DNA of 64,000 bases from positions 62,001 to 126,000 of the forward strand of contig NZ_FNIY01000003.1 of NCBI RefSeq assembly GCF_900104355.1, read 5' to 3'. This DNA comes from Phyllobacterium sp. OV277. Lineage in GTDB: Bacteria > Pseudomonadota > Alphaproteobacteria > Rhizobiales > Rhizobiaceae. A model generated the notes under the pieces. That model was not told the origin of the DNA. It saw nothing but the letters and a program-made list of their open reading frames with translations, and did no database searches. This document shows, one piece after another, positions 53,631 to 62,786 of the stretch. Position numbers and translations under genes: made by a program. The first letter of the stretch is position 1, and each line of letters opens with the position of its first letter.

Positions 53631-54512
53631 TCAGTTGATCAGCCCCGCATGTTTCATCGCCTGATCAATGCGTTCGGCGGTTGCCGCTTCAATCGGGACG
53701 AGCGGGGAACGCAGCGAATTGTTCATCTTGCCGAGCTTGGCAAGCGCATATTTCGGGCCCGTTGGATTTGGCTCGATAAAGAGTGCCTTGTGCAACGGCA
53801 TCAGGCGATCCTGAATGGCCAGTGCAGCCGGATAATCACCCCGAAGGGTCGCTGCCTGGAATTCAGCGCAAAGGCGCGGAGCGATATTCGAGGTTACGGA
53901 AATGCAGCCAACGCCGCCATGGGCGTTAAAGCCGAGCGCTGTCGCGTCTTCTCCGGATAGTTGAATGAAATCCAGCCCACAGGTGATGCGCTGTTCCGAG
54001 ACGCGCTCAATCTTGCCGGTCGCATCCTTGACGCCAGCAATATTCTTGAAGTCGTGCGCCAGCTGGCCCATCGTCTCCGGGGTCATGTCGATAACAGAGC
54101 GGCCCGGAATATTATAAATGATAATGGGCAGCGAGACAGATTCGGCCACTGCCTTGTAATGAGCATAGAGACCACGCTGGTTCGGCTTGTTGTAATAGGG
54201 CGTCACAACCAGAATGGCATCGGCGCCTGCCTTTTCCGCGTGCTGAGCCAGTTCAATGGCTTCACGGGTGTTGTTGGACCCTGCACCGGCAATAACAGGA
54301 ACCTTGCCCTTGGCTTCCTCGACGCAAACCTCAACCACGCGCTTGTGTTCGGCATGGGACAGTGTTGGCGATTCGCCCGTCGTACCGACAGGAACGAAAC
54401 CATTGGTGCCTTCAGCAATCTGCCAGCCGAGAAATGCACGAAAGGCTTTCTCGTCAAACGAGCCGTTTTGGTCGAATGGCGTGACGAGAGCGGTGATTGA
54501 GCCTTTCAGCAT
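53631..54512 (-). CDS. dapA: 4-hydroxy-tetrahydrodipicolinate synthase
   Basis: Condenses pyruvate and aspartate semialdehyde in lysine and diaminopimelate synthesis. The 293-residue TIM barrel has [14 protein letters not shown], the tyrosine region [15 protein letters not shown], and the Schiff-base lysine in [11 protein letters not shown]. The ATG at 54512 ([13 protein letters not shown]) is the family start; the longer frame to 54641 runs through the promoter region. It probably shares a transcript with smpB. Confidence 0.95.
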   Translation of the reverse strand: MLKGSITALVTPFDQNGSFDEKAFRAFLGWQIAEGTNGFVPVGTTGESPTLSHAEHKRVVEVCVEEAKGKVPVIAGAGSNNTREAIELAQHAEKAGADAILVVTPYYNKPNQRGLYAHYKAVAESVSLPIIIYNIPGRSVIDMTPETMGQLAHDFKNIAGVKDATGKIERVSEQRITCGLDFIQLSGEDATALGFNAHGGVGCISVTSNIAPRLCAEFQAATLRGDYPAALAIQDRLMPLHKALFIEPNPTGPKYALAKLGKMNNSLRSPLVPIEAATAERIDQAMKHAGLIN

Positions 54513-54780
54513 GGTGAACTCCAAGAAAACAAGATTAGGTTCATGGCAGAACCGATATGGTACTGACCATAAGGTGGCGCACCATAGTCGTGCAACCTTC
54601 GCCGGGCAAGATGATTTCATTGATGAAAAACAGCAAAGCAATTGATGGTTTCGTCAAAAGCAACGGATCGTGATAACCTTTCGTTAAGAGTGCCTTCACA
54701 CGTCCGCCATTATTATCTGATCCAACAGTTCTGGGTCCGGGACTGTGATGCGACCCCTTTCGAATAAACTGGTTGTCTGA

Positions 54781-56877
54781 ATGCTGAGAACTTCTGTTTT
54801 GCGTCATGTTCTTCTTGCGTCATCGCTGCTTGTGACGACGGCTTCGCTTGCGCAAAATTCAACACCGCCCGTACCAGCACTCAATCCCTTTGCACCAACA
54901 CAGACGCGCAGCAGCCCGGCGGCACAGATTCTGGCAAAGCCAGATCCGGTCACAACCGCAGGGATCGCCCAGCCATCAAGTCCCACAGCCATTGCCGGCA
55001 GCCTGAAAACCGGTCTTGATGCCCTTTCCAGCGGGGATGTGCAGCAGGCGCTGGGCATTCGCAACGGCCTGTCTGTCAATGCGCTGGACCGGCATATTCT
55101 GACATGGGCCATTGGCCTGTCGAATGCACCGGGTATTCCCAGCTCCGAAATTGCCCATGCCGCCGCTGAACTGCCGGGCTGGCCGGGAATGGCGACCTTC
55201 CGCAATAATTCGGAACGGGCGCTCTATAAGGAGAATCCGGCTCCAGCCACCGTCATCAGCGCCTTTGGTGGCACACCGCCGCAAACGGCAGAGGGCACAA
55301 TCATCCTCGCCCGCGCTTTTGTCGCGACTGGAAACACAGCCCGCGCACGGCAGGTTCTCGGTCCCTTCTGGCGTACGAAAAAGCTCGACGACACACAGGA
55401 AGCGATGATTCTGAAGGAATTCGCACAGGTTATCCCGCGCGAGGACCATCTGATGCGCATGTTGACCATGCTTTATGAGGGTAAGGCGAAATCTGCCGGA
55501 CGCGTTGCCCAGCTTGCCAATGCCGAGCCGCTTTACAGCGCTTTTGCAGCGGTTTTGCAGAAGTCGCCTGATGCAGCCAAGAAGCTCGCCGATATCAATG
55601 GCTCCATGCAGTCCAATCCGGCCTATATCTTTGCCAAGGCGCAATATCTGCGCCGTCAGGAGCGTTTCAAGGAAGCCGCTGACGTGTTGGCTACCGCACC
55701 GCGCGATGCGGCATCGCTGATTGATCCGGATGCATGGTGGATGGAGCGGCGCGTGCTTTCGCGTGAACTCCTCGATATTGGCGATGCCAAACGCGCCTAT
55801 ACGATCGCAGCCATGCACAGTGCCGAAACGCCTTCCGTCGCGGCCGAAGCCGAGTTCCATGCGGGCTGGTACGCCCTGCGTGCGCTGAAAGACCCGCAAA
55901 CGGCCCAGCGCCATTTTGCCCGTATCGCGGAAATTTCGTCGCGCCCCATGTCGGCCTCACGCGCCTATTACTGGCTTGGCCGCTCCGCCGAAGCTGGCGC
56001 TGGCGGCAATGCCAAAGACTATTACAGCCGCGCGGCACGCTATGGCACCACATTCTACGGCCAGTTGGCGGCGGCGAAGCTTGGGCAGTCGAGCCTGCAA
56101 CTTCCCTATCCGCGTCCTTCCGATGCCGACCGCGCCCGCTTTGCCCAGCGCGAAGCGGTGCGTGCTATTCAGCGGCTGGAAGATACGGGCTATGACCAGC
56201 GCGCCGCCATGCTCTACACCAGCCTCAGCCAGGAACTCGACAGCCCCGGCGAACTGGCGCTGCTGGCTGTCATGGCCGAGCGCAAGAGCAATCACTTTGT
56301 TGCGCTGCGTGTGGGCAAGACAGCGGCCCAGCGCGGTATCGATGTCGGCGCCCTCTCGCACCCTATCGGCGCCATTCCGACCAATGCCAATATTTCCGGC
56401 TCCGGTGCCGCCCTCGCCTATGCGATTGCCCGGCAGGAGAGCGAATTCAATGCCGGTGCGGTTTCCAGCGCTGGTGCGCGCGGCCTGTTGCAATTGCTGC
56501 CGGGCACCGCAAAAGAGGTGGCCAAGCGCGCGGGTATCTCCTATTCGAAAGACCGGCTGACCGGTGATGCAGCCTATAACGCAACGCTGGGTGCACGCTT
56601 TCTGGGCGAGCAGATCGCCAAATTCGATGGCTCCTATGTCCTGACGTTCGCTGGTTATAATGCGGGACCCAGCCGTGCCAATGAATGGGTTTCACGCTAT
56701 GGCGATCCGCGCGGCAAATCCGTCGACGAGGTGGTCGACTGGATCGAGCGCATTCCTTACACCGAGACACGCAATTACGTGCAACGTGTGATGGAAAACT
56801 ACGAAGTGTACAAATCCCGGCTGTACGGCAAGGCTCAGATCGAGAGCGATCTGACCGCCGGAAGGCTGCAACGCTAA
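54781..56877 (+). CDS. Soluble lytic murein transglycosylase
   Basis: A 698-residue periplasmic enzyme that cleaves peptidoglycan to 1,6-anhydromuropeptides. It has a signal peptide (about 1-24), a long alpha-helical superhelix (U-domain type, about 60-530) and a C-terminal SLT domain with ARQESEFNAGAVSSAGARGL, catalytic Glu553, and the later GYNAGPSRANEWVSRYGD. Size and order match Slt70-type proteins. The next gene follows 28 bases downstream. Confidence 0.92.
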   Translation: MLRTSVLRHVLLASSLLVTTASLAQNSTPPVPALNPFAPTQTRSSPAAQILAKPDPVTTAGIAQPSSPTAIAGSLKTGLDALSSGDVQQALGIRNGLSVNALDRHILTWAIGLSNAPGIPSSEIAHAAAELPGWPGMATFRNNSERALYKENPAPATVISAFGGTPPQTAEGTIILARAFVATGNTARARQVLGPFWRTKKLDDTQEAMILKEFAQVIPREDHLMRMLTMLYEGKAKSAGRVAQLANAEPLYSAFAAVLQKSPDAAKKLADINGSMQSNPAYIFAKAQYLRRQERFKEAADVLATAPRDAASLIDPDAWWMERRVLSRELLDIGDAKRAYTIAAMHSAETPSVAAEAEFHAGWYALRALKDPQTAQRHFARIAEISSRPMSASRAYYWLGRSAEAGAGGNAKDYYSRAARYGTTFYGQLAAAKLGQSSLQLPYPRPSDADRARFAQREAVRAIQRLEDTGYDQRAAMLYTSLSQELDSPGELALLAVMAERKSNHFVALRVGKTAAQRGIDVGALSHPIGAIPTNANISGSGAALAYAIARQESEFNAGAVSSAGARGLLQLLPGTAKEVAKRAGISYSKDRLTGDAAYNATLGARFLGEQIAKFDGSYVLTFAGYNAGPSRANEWVSRYGDPRGKSVDEVVDWIERIPYTETRNYVQRVMENYEVYKSRLYGKAQIESDLTAGRLQR

Positions 56878-56905
56878 GATAAGCTCCCAGCAACAGGATT
56901 GCAGA

Positions 56906-57793
56906 TTGGCCGATTCAGTTCGTGATATTCATTTTAGTGCCCCCGACGGTCTGCAACTCTATGGCAGGCTGTATCAACCGGAGGTGAAAACCGGTAATTT
57001 GCCCGTTGTCTGCTTGCCTGGACTGACCCGCAATAGCCGTGATTTTCATGAACTGGCGCTCTTCCTGTCGCAGCATCCGCAAACGCCACGTCCGGTTGTA
57101 ACCTTTGACTATCGCGGACGCGGGCGTTCTGCCTATGATCCAGACTGGTCACATTATAATATCGGCGTCGAAGCCGGTGATGTCATTGCCGGTCTTACTC
57201 ATCTGCAAATCAATCAGGCTGTCTTTCTGGGCACCTCCAGAGGTGGTCTGATTACCCATATTCTGGCAGCTATTGCCCCGCAATTGCTGGCGGGTGTCAT
57301 CCTGAATGATATTGGGCCGGAAATATCAGTCGAAGGCCTGCAGCAGATCGGCAGCTACCTCAACGGCGCGCGTCAGCCCACAAACTGGAACGATGCCGCC
57401 GACTTGCAACGTCAGGTGCATGGTGCATATTTTCCCGCTCTGACCAGTGAAGACTGGCAACGTTTTGCCCGCGCGATCTATCGTGAAGACAATGGGGTTA
57501 TCCGCTCGGACTATGATCCCAACCTTCTGAAAACGATGGAAAACATTGATTACACGCAGAAATTGCCTGATCTGTGGGCGCAGTTCGATCTGATGAAAGA
57601 TTTGCCGCTGCTGGTTATCCGAGGCGAAAATACAAAGCTGCTTGCACAGGAAACCGTCGAGGAAATGCAGCGGCGGCACAATTCGCTGCAGGTGTTCCAT
57701 GTTTCAGGTCAGGGCCACGCGCCACTGCTTGAAACCGGACGTATCCCTGATCTGATCGCGGCCTTTGTGGCTGGCGTCGACCTGCGCGAATAA
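56906..57793 (+). CDS. Alpha/beta hydrolase
   Basis: A 295-residue alpha/beta hydrolase. The oxyanion region is VVCLPGLTRNSRDF, the nucleophile elbow is FLGTSRGGLITH with Ser111, and the catalytic His is in SGQGHAPLLET near the C-terminus; the acid is probably the Asp in LLVIRGENTKLL or before it. The start is a TTG with AGGA about 9 bases upstream, since no ATG fits. The stop is directly next to the stop of the convergent helix-hairpin-helix gene. Confidence 0.83.
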   Translation: MADSVRDIHFSAPDGLQLYGRLYQPEVKTGNLPVVCLPGLTRNSRDFHELALFLSQHPQTPRPVVTFDYRGRGRSAYDPDWSHYNIGVEAGDVIAGLTHLQINQAVFLGTSRGGLITHILAAIAPQLLAGVILNDIGPEISVEGLQQIGSYLNGARQPTNWNDAADLQRQVHGAYFPALTSEDWQRFARAIYREDNGVIRSDYDPNLLKTMENIDYTQKLPDLWAQFDLMKDLPLLVIRGENTKLLAQETVEEMQRRHNSLQVFHVSGQGHAPLLETGRIPDLIAAFVAGVDLRE

Positions 57794-58462
57794 TCAGGTT
57801 TTCGCTGGCTTTTTGGCAGGCGCCTTCGCTTTGGCTTTAGCCGGAGCTTTCGATTTGGCAGCCGCCTCGGGCACGGACTTTGCCAGATCAGCCGCCTGCT
57901 TCATCCAGTTTTCGCGATGCGCGCGACCGGGGAAACCGATCTCACGGCTGACCCATGCGGCCTGATCCGCATCCCAACCGGCAATCTGGTCGAAATGAAA
58001 CACGCCGAGTGCATAAAGTTCGGACTGGATGACATTGCCGATACCGTCAATGTCCAGCAACTGGTCCGGCTTGCCCCGCCGCGCATTCTTCAAAATTGCC
58101 GGACGATGTTTGTCATCTTCAGTCGTCCTGACCGGACGCGCCTGCAGGTTTTTTGGAGCGGTCTTCCCGGGGGCTCTGGTCTTCGTTTTCGCAGCTGCAC
58201 TGATCGCGGTACCTGCGGAAGAAGCCAGTGCAGGAACTGGCTCCGCCGGGGGTATCATCGCCGCAGCACGTGCTGCCGGTTTGCTTACATCGTCATTGGC
58301 GGGGGTGACTGCTGCTGCCAGACGCACATCGGCAGCGCGGGTTGATTCTTCAGACACGGAATCCGTTTTTGGAGAGAACCGTTTGAAAACGCGTCCTAAA
58401 ATGGCGCCGATGATAAAGGCCGCTGCGATGAGCAAAAGGGATTGAACAAGAAAGATGACCAT
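57794..58462 (-). CDS. Membrane-anchored helix-hairpin-helix-like protein
   Basis: A 222-residue protein with an N-terminal transmembrane segment (about 2-24, FLVQSLLLIAAAFIIGAILGR), an Ala/Pro/Lys-rich middle, and a C-terminal domain (about 130-195) reading LLDIDGIGNVIQSELYALGVFHFDQIAGW, the small helical domain often found fused to or annotated with NADH-quinone oxidoreductase chain E. The tail is Lys/Ala-rich. It follows a 32-residue membrane protein gene by 27 bases. Function unknown. Confidence 0.75.
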   Translation of the reverse strand: MVIFLVQSLLLIAAAFIIGAILGRVFKRFSPKTDSVSEESTRAADVRLAAAVTPANDDVSKPAARAAAMIPPAEPVPALASSAGTAISAAAKTKTRAPGKTAPKNLQARPVRTTEDDKHRPAILKNARRGKPDQLLDIDGIGNVIQSELYALGVFHFDQIAGWDADQAAWVSREIGFPGRAHRENWMKQAADLAKSVPEAAAKSKAPAKAKAKAPAKKPAKT

Positions 58463-58489
58463 AGCTCTTTACCCCGATTTCAACGACGT

Positions 58490-58588
58490 TCAGTTGTGTT
58501 TCTCGCCAGCGGTCGACCAGCCAACATAAAAGCCGACCAGAACAGCCACCAACAGAAAAAACCATAGCTTGGTGATGAGATACATCAT
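58490..58588 (-). CDS. Small membrane protein (32 aa)
   Basis: A 32-residue protein, MMYLITKLWFF then LLVAVLVGFYVGW, with one transmembrane helix over about residues 8-24 and a short polar C-terminus (STAGEKHN). An AGGAG lies 8-11 bases upstream of the two ATGs. It lies between the BON-domain gene and the helix-hairpin-helix gene, all on the minus strand and close together. No known family; it may be a subunit or regulator of an envelope complex. Confidence 0.6.
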   Translation of the reverse strand: MMYLITKLWFFLLVAVLVGFYVGWSTAGEKHN

Positions 58589-58625
58589 TGTTCACGCTCC
58601 TGTTGAGTAGGCTGCCCTGTGATTC

Positions 58626-59291
58626 TCATCCGGCATTGCTGACGGCGGGAGGTGCAAGTTTTACGTCACCGACCTTACCATTACCCGGCAGTTGTGTCTT
58701 CAATGCGTTGGTGATCGACTCATAATCGGCCGCATTTGCGGCTGTTCCATCGATGCTGTAGCTCTCTCCGGCAAGACTAACCTCCCCGCTCACCAACTGC
58801 GATGCCTGCTGCAAAGCGAAGTTGGCAAGTTCAATAAATCCCTTCGGCGCACCGCGCGCAACCGCCATCTCATCAATGATATCAATGCCCGGCATGGCAC
58901 TTTCGGCCGCTGCCAGAAGTTTGGCGCGCGTATCACCGTAGGGAACATTTCCAGACAGAAGAATCCCCTGATCGGACTTTGTCACCACGAAACTGAAAGG
59001 ATCGATCAGTGGCAAAAGCGTTGCTGCGTTTTCAACCACACGAATGCCATTGGTTTCATTGGCAATTTTCAGCGCTGATGCGAGCGCTTCTTCGGACGGC
59101 GCCACGCCTTTCAGGGTCAGATCGCGGCCCTCGACCTCGATGCTGGCCCAGCCATTGTCGACTTCCAGCGCCGTGCTGACCGTTTCGGTCAATTGCCGGT
59201 CTACGGGTTCAGCGAGAAACCAGCCGGCGAGTGTCGTCAGACATGCAACGGTGATGATACCGGGCCAAAACCAGCTTTTGACAATGTGCAT
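58626..59291 (-). CDS. BON-domain envelope protein
   Basis: A 221-residue protein with one N-terminal membrane segment (about 8-27) and BON-like modules: WASIEVEGRDLTLKGVAPSEEALASAL and then FVVTKSDQGILLSGNVPYGDTRAKLLAAA. BON domains bind phospholipid or link periplasmic proteins to membranes. OmpA-BON proteins of Rhizobiales have similar N-terminal parts, but here the OmpA domain is missing. It is the first of a three-gene cluster with the 32-residue protein and the helix-hairpin-helix protein. Confidence 0.75.
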   Translation of the reverse strand: MHIVKSWFWPGIITVACLTTLAGWFLAEPVDRQLTETVSTALEVDNGWASIEVEGRDLTLKGVAPSEEALASALKIANETNGIRVVENAATLLPLIDPFSFVVTKSDQGILLSGNVPYGDTRAKLLAAAESAMPGIDIIDEMAVARGAPKGFIELANFALQQASQLVSGEVSLAGESYSIDGTAANAADYESITNALKTQLPGNGKVGDVKLAPPAVSNAG

Positions 59292-59431
59292 GTGGGGCGT
59301 GTTCCCTTATGGCAATCAGACAGGATGCTGTCTTGCCCCATGTGATCAGGAATATCAACATGGTGTCCGGCACCAAACGGTGCCCGGCATCAAATGATGC
59401 ACTGCCGGACTTGCTCTATATCAGCCGCAAA

Positions 59432-59460
59432 GAAAAACCCGGCAGCTTGCGCTGCCGGGT
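59432..59460 (-). terminator. Rho-independent terminator of the minus-strand porin
   Basis: A perfect 9-base-pair GC-rich stem (CCCGGCAGC with GCTGCCGGG), a 4-base loop and TTTTTC on the minus strand, 27 bases after the porin stop. Confidence 0.9.
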
Positions 59461-59486
59461 CTTGATCAACTTAATCCTAAGAAGGA

Positions 59487-60575
59487 TTAGAAGTTACGCT
59501 GGAAACGGATCATACCGCCGATTGCGTCGTCCTTGTTGCCCTTCAGGCCTTCAGCGAACGTCTTACGGTCGCCGTCGAACTTGGTGTAGCTAACTTCAGG
59601 AGTGATCGTGAAGCCAGGAACCAGTTCGTATGCAACGTTTGCAGTTGCTGCCCATGTGCCTTCGGATTCGTAAGCAACCTGTGCGCTAACAACGGCCTTC
59701 TCGGAAACCTTGGCTTCGATGCCGCCCCAAGCAGCCCAGTCACCTTCCCAGGTGCCGAACCAGTTGCGCTGACCCTTGTCGTGCAGATCATCCCAGTTGG
59801 ACTGGTAGCCACCCATGACGAAAGCCGAAACCGTGTCTGTGAACTTCACATCCAAACGCAGCTTGCCAGCGAATTCTTCTACAACTGAGTCATAGCCAAC
59901 AACGCCGGAGACCTTGCCCCAAGCCTGTTCGAACTTCGCACCAGCCAGAACGTGTGGCATGTAGTCGTCAATGCGATAGTCGTAGTTGTAGTAGTTGTTG
60001 TCTTCGCGCTGGCCCTGTTCAGCAGCAACGATTGCTGAGAAACCATTGCCACCAGTGAAGGTGTAGCTAACCTGGTTGGAAGTGCCGGACTGATAGTTGA
60101 TCACGTCATCGTTGATGATCTTGCCACCAGCATAATCGGTCCACGAACCGAAGATTTCGTCAGCAACACCGATACGGAAGCCGCCGAGCTGGATGTAAGC
60201 CTGAGGAATCAGACCGCCGCTGTTTTCACCGTTCGTGTAGTTGAAACGTGTTTCGATGAAGGACTGCAGTGTGCCGAGTTCTGTTTCCGAACGAGCGTCG
60301 AAACGAACAGTTGCACGTGTCTGCTTACCCCAAGTACCGCGTTCACCACCGGCATAAACTTCGTCGCCGCCCTTGGCGTCATAACGCAAGTAACCGCCGA
60401 TTTTCAAGCAAGTCTCGGTGCCTGGGATGTAGAAGAAGCCTGCGCCGTACGCATCGCAAACGCGAACGTATTCGACAGCTTCTGGCTCAGCGACAACAAC
60501 TGCGTCTGCAGCGCGGGCGCCGGTTACTGCAACGAGAGCTGCAGCGGAGCCGAGTAGAAGGCTCTTGATGTTCAT
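59487..60575 (-). CDS. omp2b: Omp2-type trimeric porin
   Basis: A 362-residue outer-membrane porin of the alphaproteobacterial porin_2 family. Signal peptide about 1-22 (ending GARAAD), then repeated amphipathic beta strands and the C-terminal FQRNF with terminal Phe for Bam recognition. VCDAYGAGFFYIPGTETCLKIGGY near the start contains the conserved cysteine pair. The ATG at 60575 has GGAGG 8 bases upstream. It is one of two divergent paralogues, as in the Brucella omp2 locus; naming it 2b rather than 2a is by general resemblance only. Confidence 0.9.
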   Translation of the reverse strand: MNIKSLLLGSAAALVAVTGARAADAVVVAEPEAVEYVRVCDAYGAGFFYIPGTETCLKIGGYLRYDAKGGDEVYAGGERGTWGKQTRATVRFDARSETELGTLQSFIETRFNYTNGENSGGLIPQAYIQLGGFRIGVADEIFGSWTDYAGGKIINDDVINYQSGTSNQVSYTFTGGNGFSAIVAAEQGQREDNNYYNYDYRIDDYMPHVLAGAKFEQAWGKVSGVVGYDSVVEEFAGKLRLDVKFTDTVSAFVMGGYQSNWDDLHDKGQRNWFGTWEGDWAAWGGIEAKVSEKAVVSAQVAYESEGTWAATANVAYELVPGFTITPEVSYTKFDGDRKTFAEGLKGNKDDAIGGMIRFQRNF

Positions 60576-60980
60576 TTCTGACCTCCAGTCAAAGTTAAAA
60601 ATGGGTCTGGGCATTCCAATTTGGCTGAAGGACAACCTTGTCCCCATCCCCTAAGTCCAAGAAGAAATGCGGCGAACGCCCTTCCTCTGCGACCGAACAT
60701 ACTCGCCATCTCCCGGGTTTCAACCACGAATGTCGGCATCCACACCTCGAGGGGGCTCTATGCCTTATCCCTGTTGCACAAATGACACGAAATCGCCGCG
60801 GGGCCAGCGAAATCTTTACCACTCATTAATATAGGTAACCGGATTTTCATAAAATCGACCATACCGATGGCGGAAACAGAACGGCATTTTGGCGAGGAAT
60901 CGGGCATCCATCACCAGCATATTTACTGCGTGTGAATCGAATCGAACCGATTGCATGCTGATTCTGACAGGTGGTCTGCC

Positions 60981-61310
60981 ATGACTTATTTCTATCTTGT
61001 TGTAGCCATAGTCTTTGAAGTGGCCGCGACGTCTGCGCTCAAACAAGCTGATGGTTTTACAAAGCTTTGGCCGTCTCTCATCTGTCTGGCGGGCTATGCG
61101 GCAGCCTTTTATTTCCTGTCCATCCTGGTCAAAACCATGCCCGTTGGCATTGTTTATGCAATCTGGTCCGGCGCAGGAATCGTGCTCATCGCAGCCATCG
61201 GCTGGTTCTGGTTCAAGCAACCGCTGGATCTACCGGCTATCATTGGCCTCGCTCTCATTATATCGGGCGTCCTCATCGTCAATTTGTTCTCTGGAACTGT
61301 CGGGCATTGA
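60981..61310 (+). CDS. Small multidrug resistance (SMR) family transporter
   Basis: A 109-residue protein with four transmembrane helices. The essential glutamate is Glu13 in VAIVFEVAATSALK, and YAIWSGAGIVLIA in helix 3 is the conserved motif. SMR dimers exchange protons for cationic compounds (quaternary ammonium, or guanidinium in the Gdx subtype). The WSGAG sequence favours the Qac subtype. It lies alone between the two porins; the ATG at 60981 follows AGGTGG. Confidence 0.88.
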   Translation: MTYFYLVVAIVFEVAATSALKQADGFTKLWPSLICLAGYAAAFYFLSILVKTMPVGIVYAIWSGAGIVLIAAIGWFWFKQPLDLPAIIGLALIISGVLIVNLFSGTVGH

Positions 61311-61392
61311 ACCCTGACCTGACGTCCAAACTGCAAGGCTGATCTCCTGTAATCAACCAGGCTTCCGGTCAAACTTTGACTGGAGGTCAGAA

Positions 61393-62451
61393 ATGAACAT
61401 TAAGAGCCTTCTACTCGGCTCCGCTGCAGCCCTCGTTGCAGTAACCGGCGCCCGCGCTGCAGACGCAGTTGTTGTCGCTGAGCCAGAAGCTGTCGAATAC
61501 GTTCGCGTTTGCGACGCATACGGCAAAGGCTTCTATTATATCCCGGGCAGCGAAACCTGCCTGAAGGTCGGCGGCTATGTGCGGTTTGAAGCCAAGGGTG
61601 GCGATGACGTCTCCAAGGGCGGCAAGCTTAGCACCTGGAAACTGAAATCCCGCGCGACAGTTCGCTTTGATGCGCGCTCGGACACCGAACTTGGCACATT
61701 GCGCTCCTATGCCGAAACACAATTCAACTATGAGAATGGTGAGAACAAGGCCGCTCTTCCGCACGCCTATATCGAACTTGGCGGCTTCCGCATCGGGGCC
61801 ACAGATTCGCTCTATGATACCTGGACCGGCTCAGCTGGTAATGTGATCACTGACGATACGATCGCTTATGCCGGTGGTGAAAGCAATCAGGTCAGCTATA
61901 CCTTTGCCGGTGGCAATGGCTTCTCGGCCCTGATTGGTCTGGAACAGGGCGACAAGGATCACCTGATCACAGACTACACGCCGCATATTGTTGCTGGCGC
62001 GAAGTTCGAGCAGGGTTGGGGTGGTATCTCCGGCGTTGTCGGTTACGATTCCGTTGTTGAAGAGTTCGCCGGCAAAGTGCGTTTGGATGTGAAGCTCACC
62101 GACACTCTCTCTGCCTTTGTCCTTGGTGGTTACCAGTCCGGTTATGGGGATCACACCAAAGAGAAGCGTACCGCTTCCTATTACGGCGCATGGAACGGTG
62201 ATTGGGCCGTTTGGGGTGGCCTGACTGCCAAGGTGTCCGATAAGGCAGTGGTCAATGCCCAGTTGGCTTATGAGTCCGAAGGCACCTATGCGGCAGCCTT
62301 GAACGTTGGTTATGAATTGGTACCTGGTTTCAAGATCACACCTGAACTCAACTATACCAAGTTTGATGGGGACCGTAAGGCGACCTCCATTGCCAATAAG
62401 GGCGGCGATGATGCCTTCGGTGGCTTGATCCGCTTCCAGCGCAATTTCTAA
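61393..62451 (+). CDS. omp2a: Omp2-type trimeric porin, second copy
   Basis: A 352-residue paralogue of the porin at 59,487, in opposite orientation. The first 44 residues are identical, and at DNA level the ribosome site, signal peptide and mature N-terminus match with only a couple of silent changes, while the rest diverges more. Ends GGLIRFQRNF. Differences concentrate in loop regions (for example the 135-200 area), which would alter pore properties. It ends with a strong terminator. Confidence 0.9.
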   Translation: MNIKSLLLGSAAALVAVTGARAADAVVVAEPEAVEYVRVCDAYGKGFYYIPGSETCLKVGGYVRFEAKGGDDVSKGGKLSTWKLKSRATVRFDARSDTELGTLRSYAETQFNYENGENKAALPHAYIELGGFRIGATDSLYDTWTGSAGNVITDDTIAYAGGESNQVSYTFAGGNGFSALIGLEQGDKDHLITDYTPHIVAGAKFEQGWGGISGVVGYDSVVEEFAGKVRLDVKLTDTLSAFVLGGYQSGYGDHTKEKRTASYYGAWNGDWAVWGGLTAKVSDKAVVNAQLAYESEGTYAAALNVGYELVPGFKITPELNYTKFDGDRKATSIANKGGDDAFGGLIRFQRNF

Positions 62452-62469
62452 ATACTGAGACGCGAACAG

Positions 62470-62500
62470 CCAACGCCGGGTTTTTCCGGCGTTGGATTTT
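62470..62500 (+). terminator. Rho-independent terminator of the plus-strand porin
   Basis: A 10-base-pair perfect stem (CCAACGCCGG with CCGGCGTTGG), a GTTTTT loop and then ATTTTC, 19 bases after the porin stop. Confidence 0.9.
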
Positions 62501-62609
62501 CCCAATACACACTTATTCAAACATCATTTTTTCAGCGTTCGTTATCGCGCGCACAGACATTTAACAGAGAAAGGAATCCGAACCGGTCGCAGGCCGAGGA
62601 GATATTGAA

Positions 62610-62774
62610 ATGTTTGGACAATACCGATGGGCATTGGTCGTTGATGAGGTTGTGCAAGGCTTCATCAAACGGGATTTTATTAGCCTAAAGTTGTATAAGA
62701 CACCCGATTGCGCTTTTCTGAAAGACGATTACAACTCGTTGTATATTTTCTTTATGCATATTTTTCAGATTTAG
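62610..62774 (+). CDS. Small hypothetical protein upstream of integrase (54 aa)
   Basis: A 54-residue frame starting MFGQYRWALVVDEVVQGF with GAGGAG 8 bases upstream of the ATG. The C-terminal end is aromatic and hydrophobic (YIFFMHIFQI). Base composition is lower in GC than in neighbouring genes. It ends 12 bases before the integrase start and could be a leader or an excisionase-like partner, but it has no recognisable helix-turn-helix. Support comes only from the ribosome site and position. Confidence 0.4.
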   Translation: MFGQYRWALVVDEVVQGFIKRDFISLKLYKTPDCAFLKDDYNSLYIFFMHIFQI

Positions 62775-62786
62775 AGTGCGATCATT

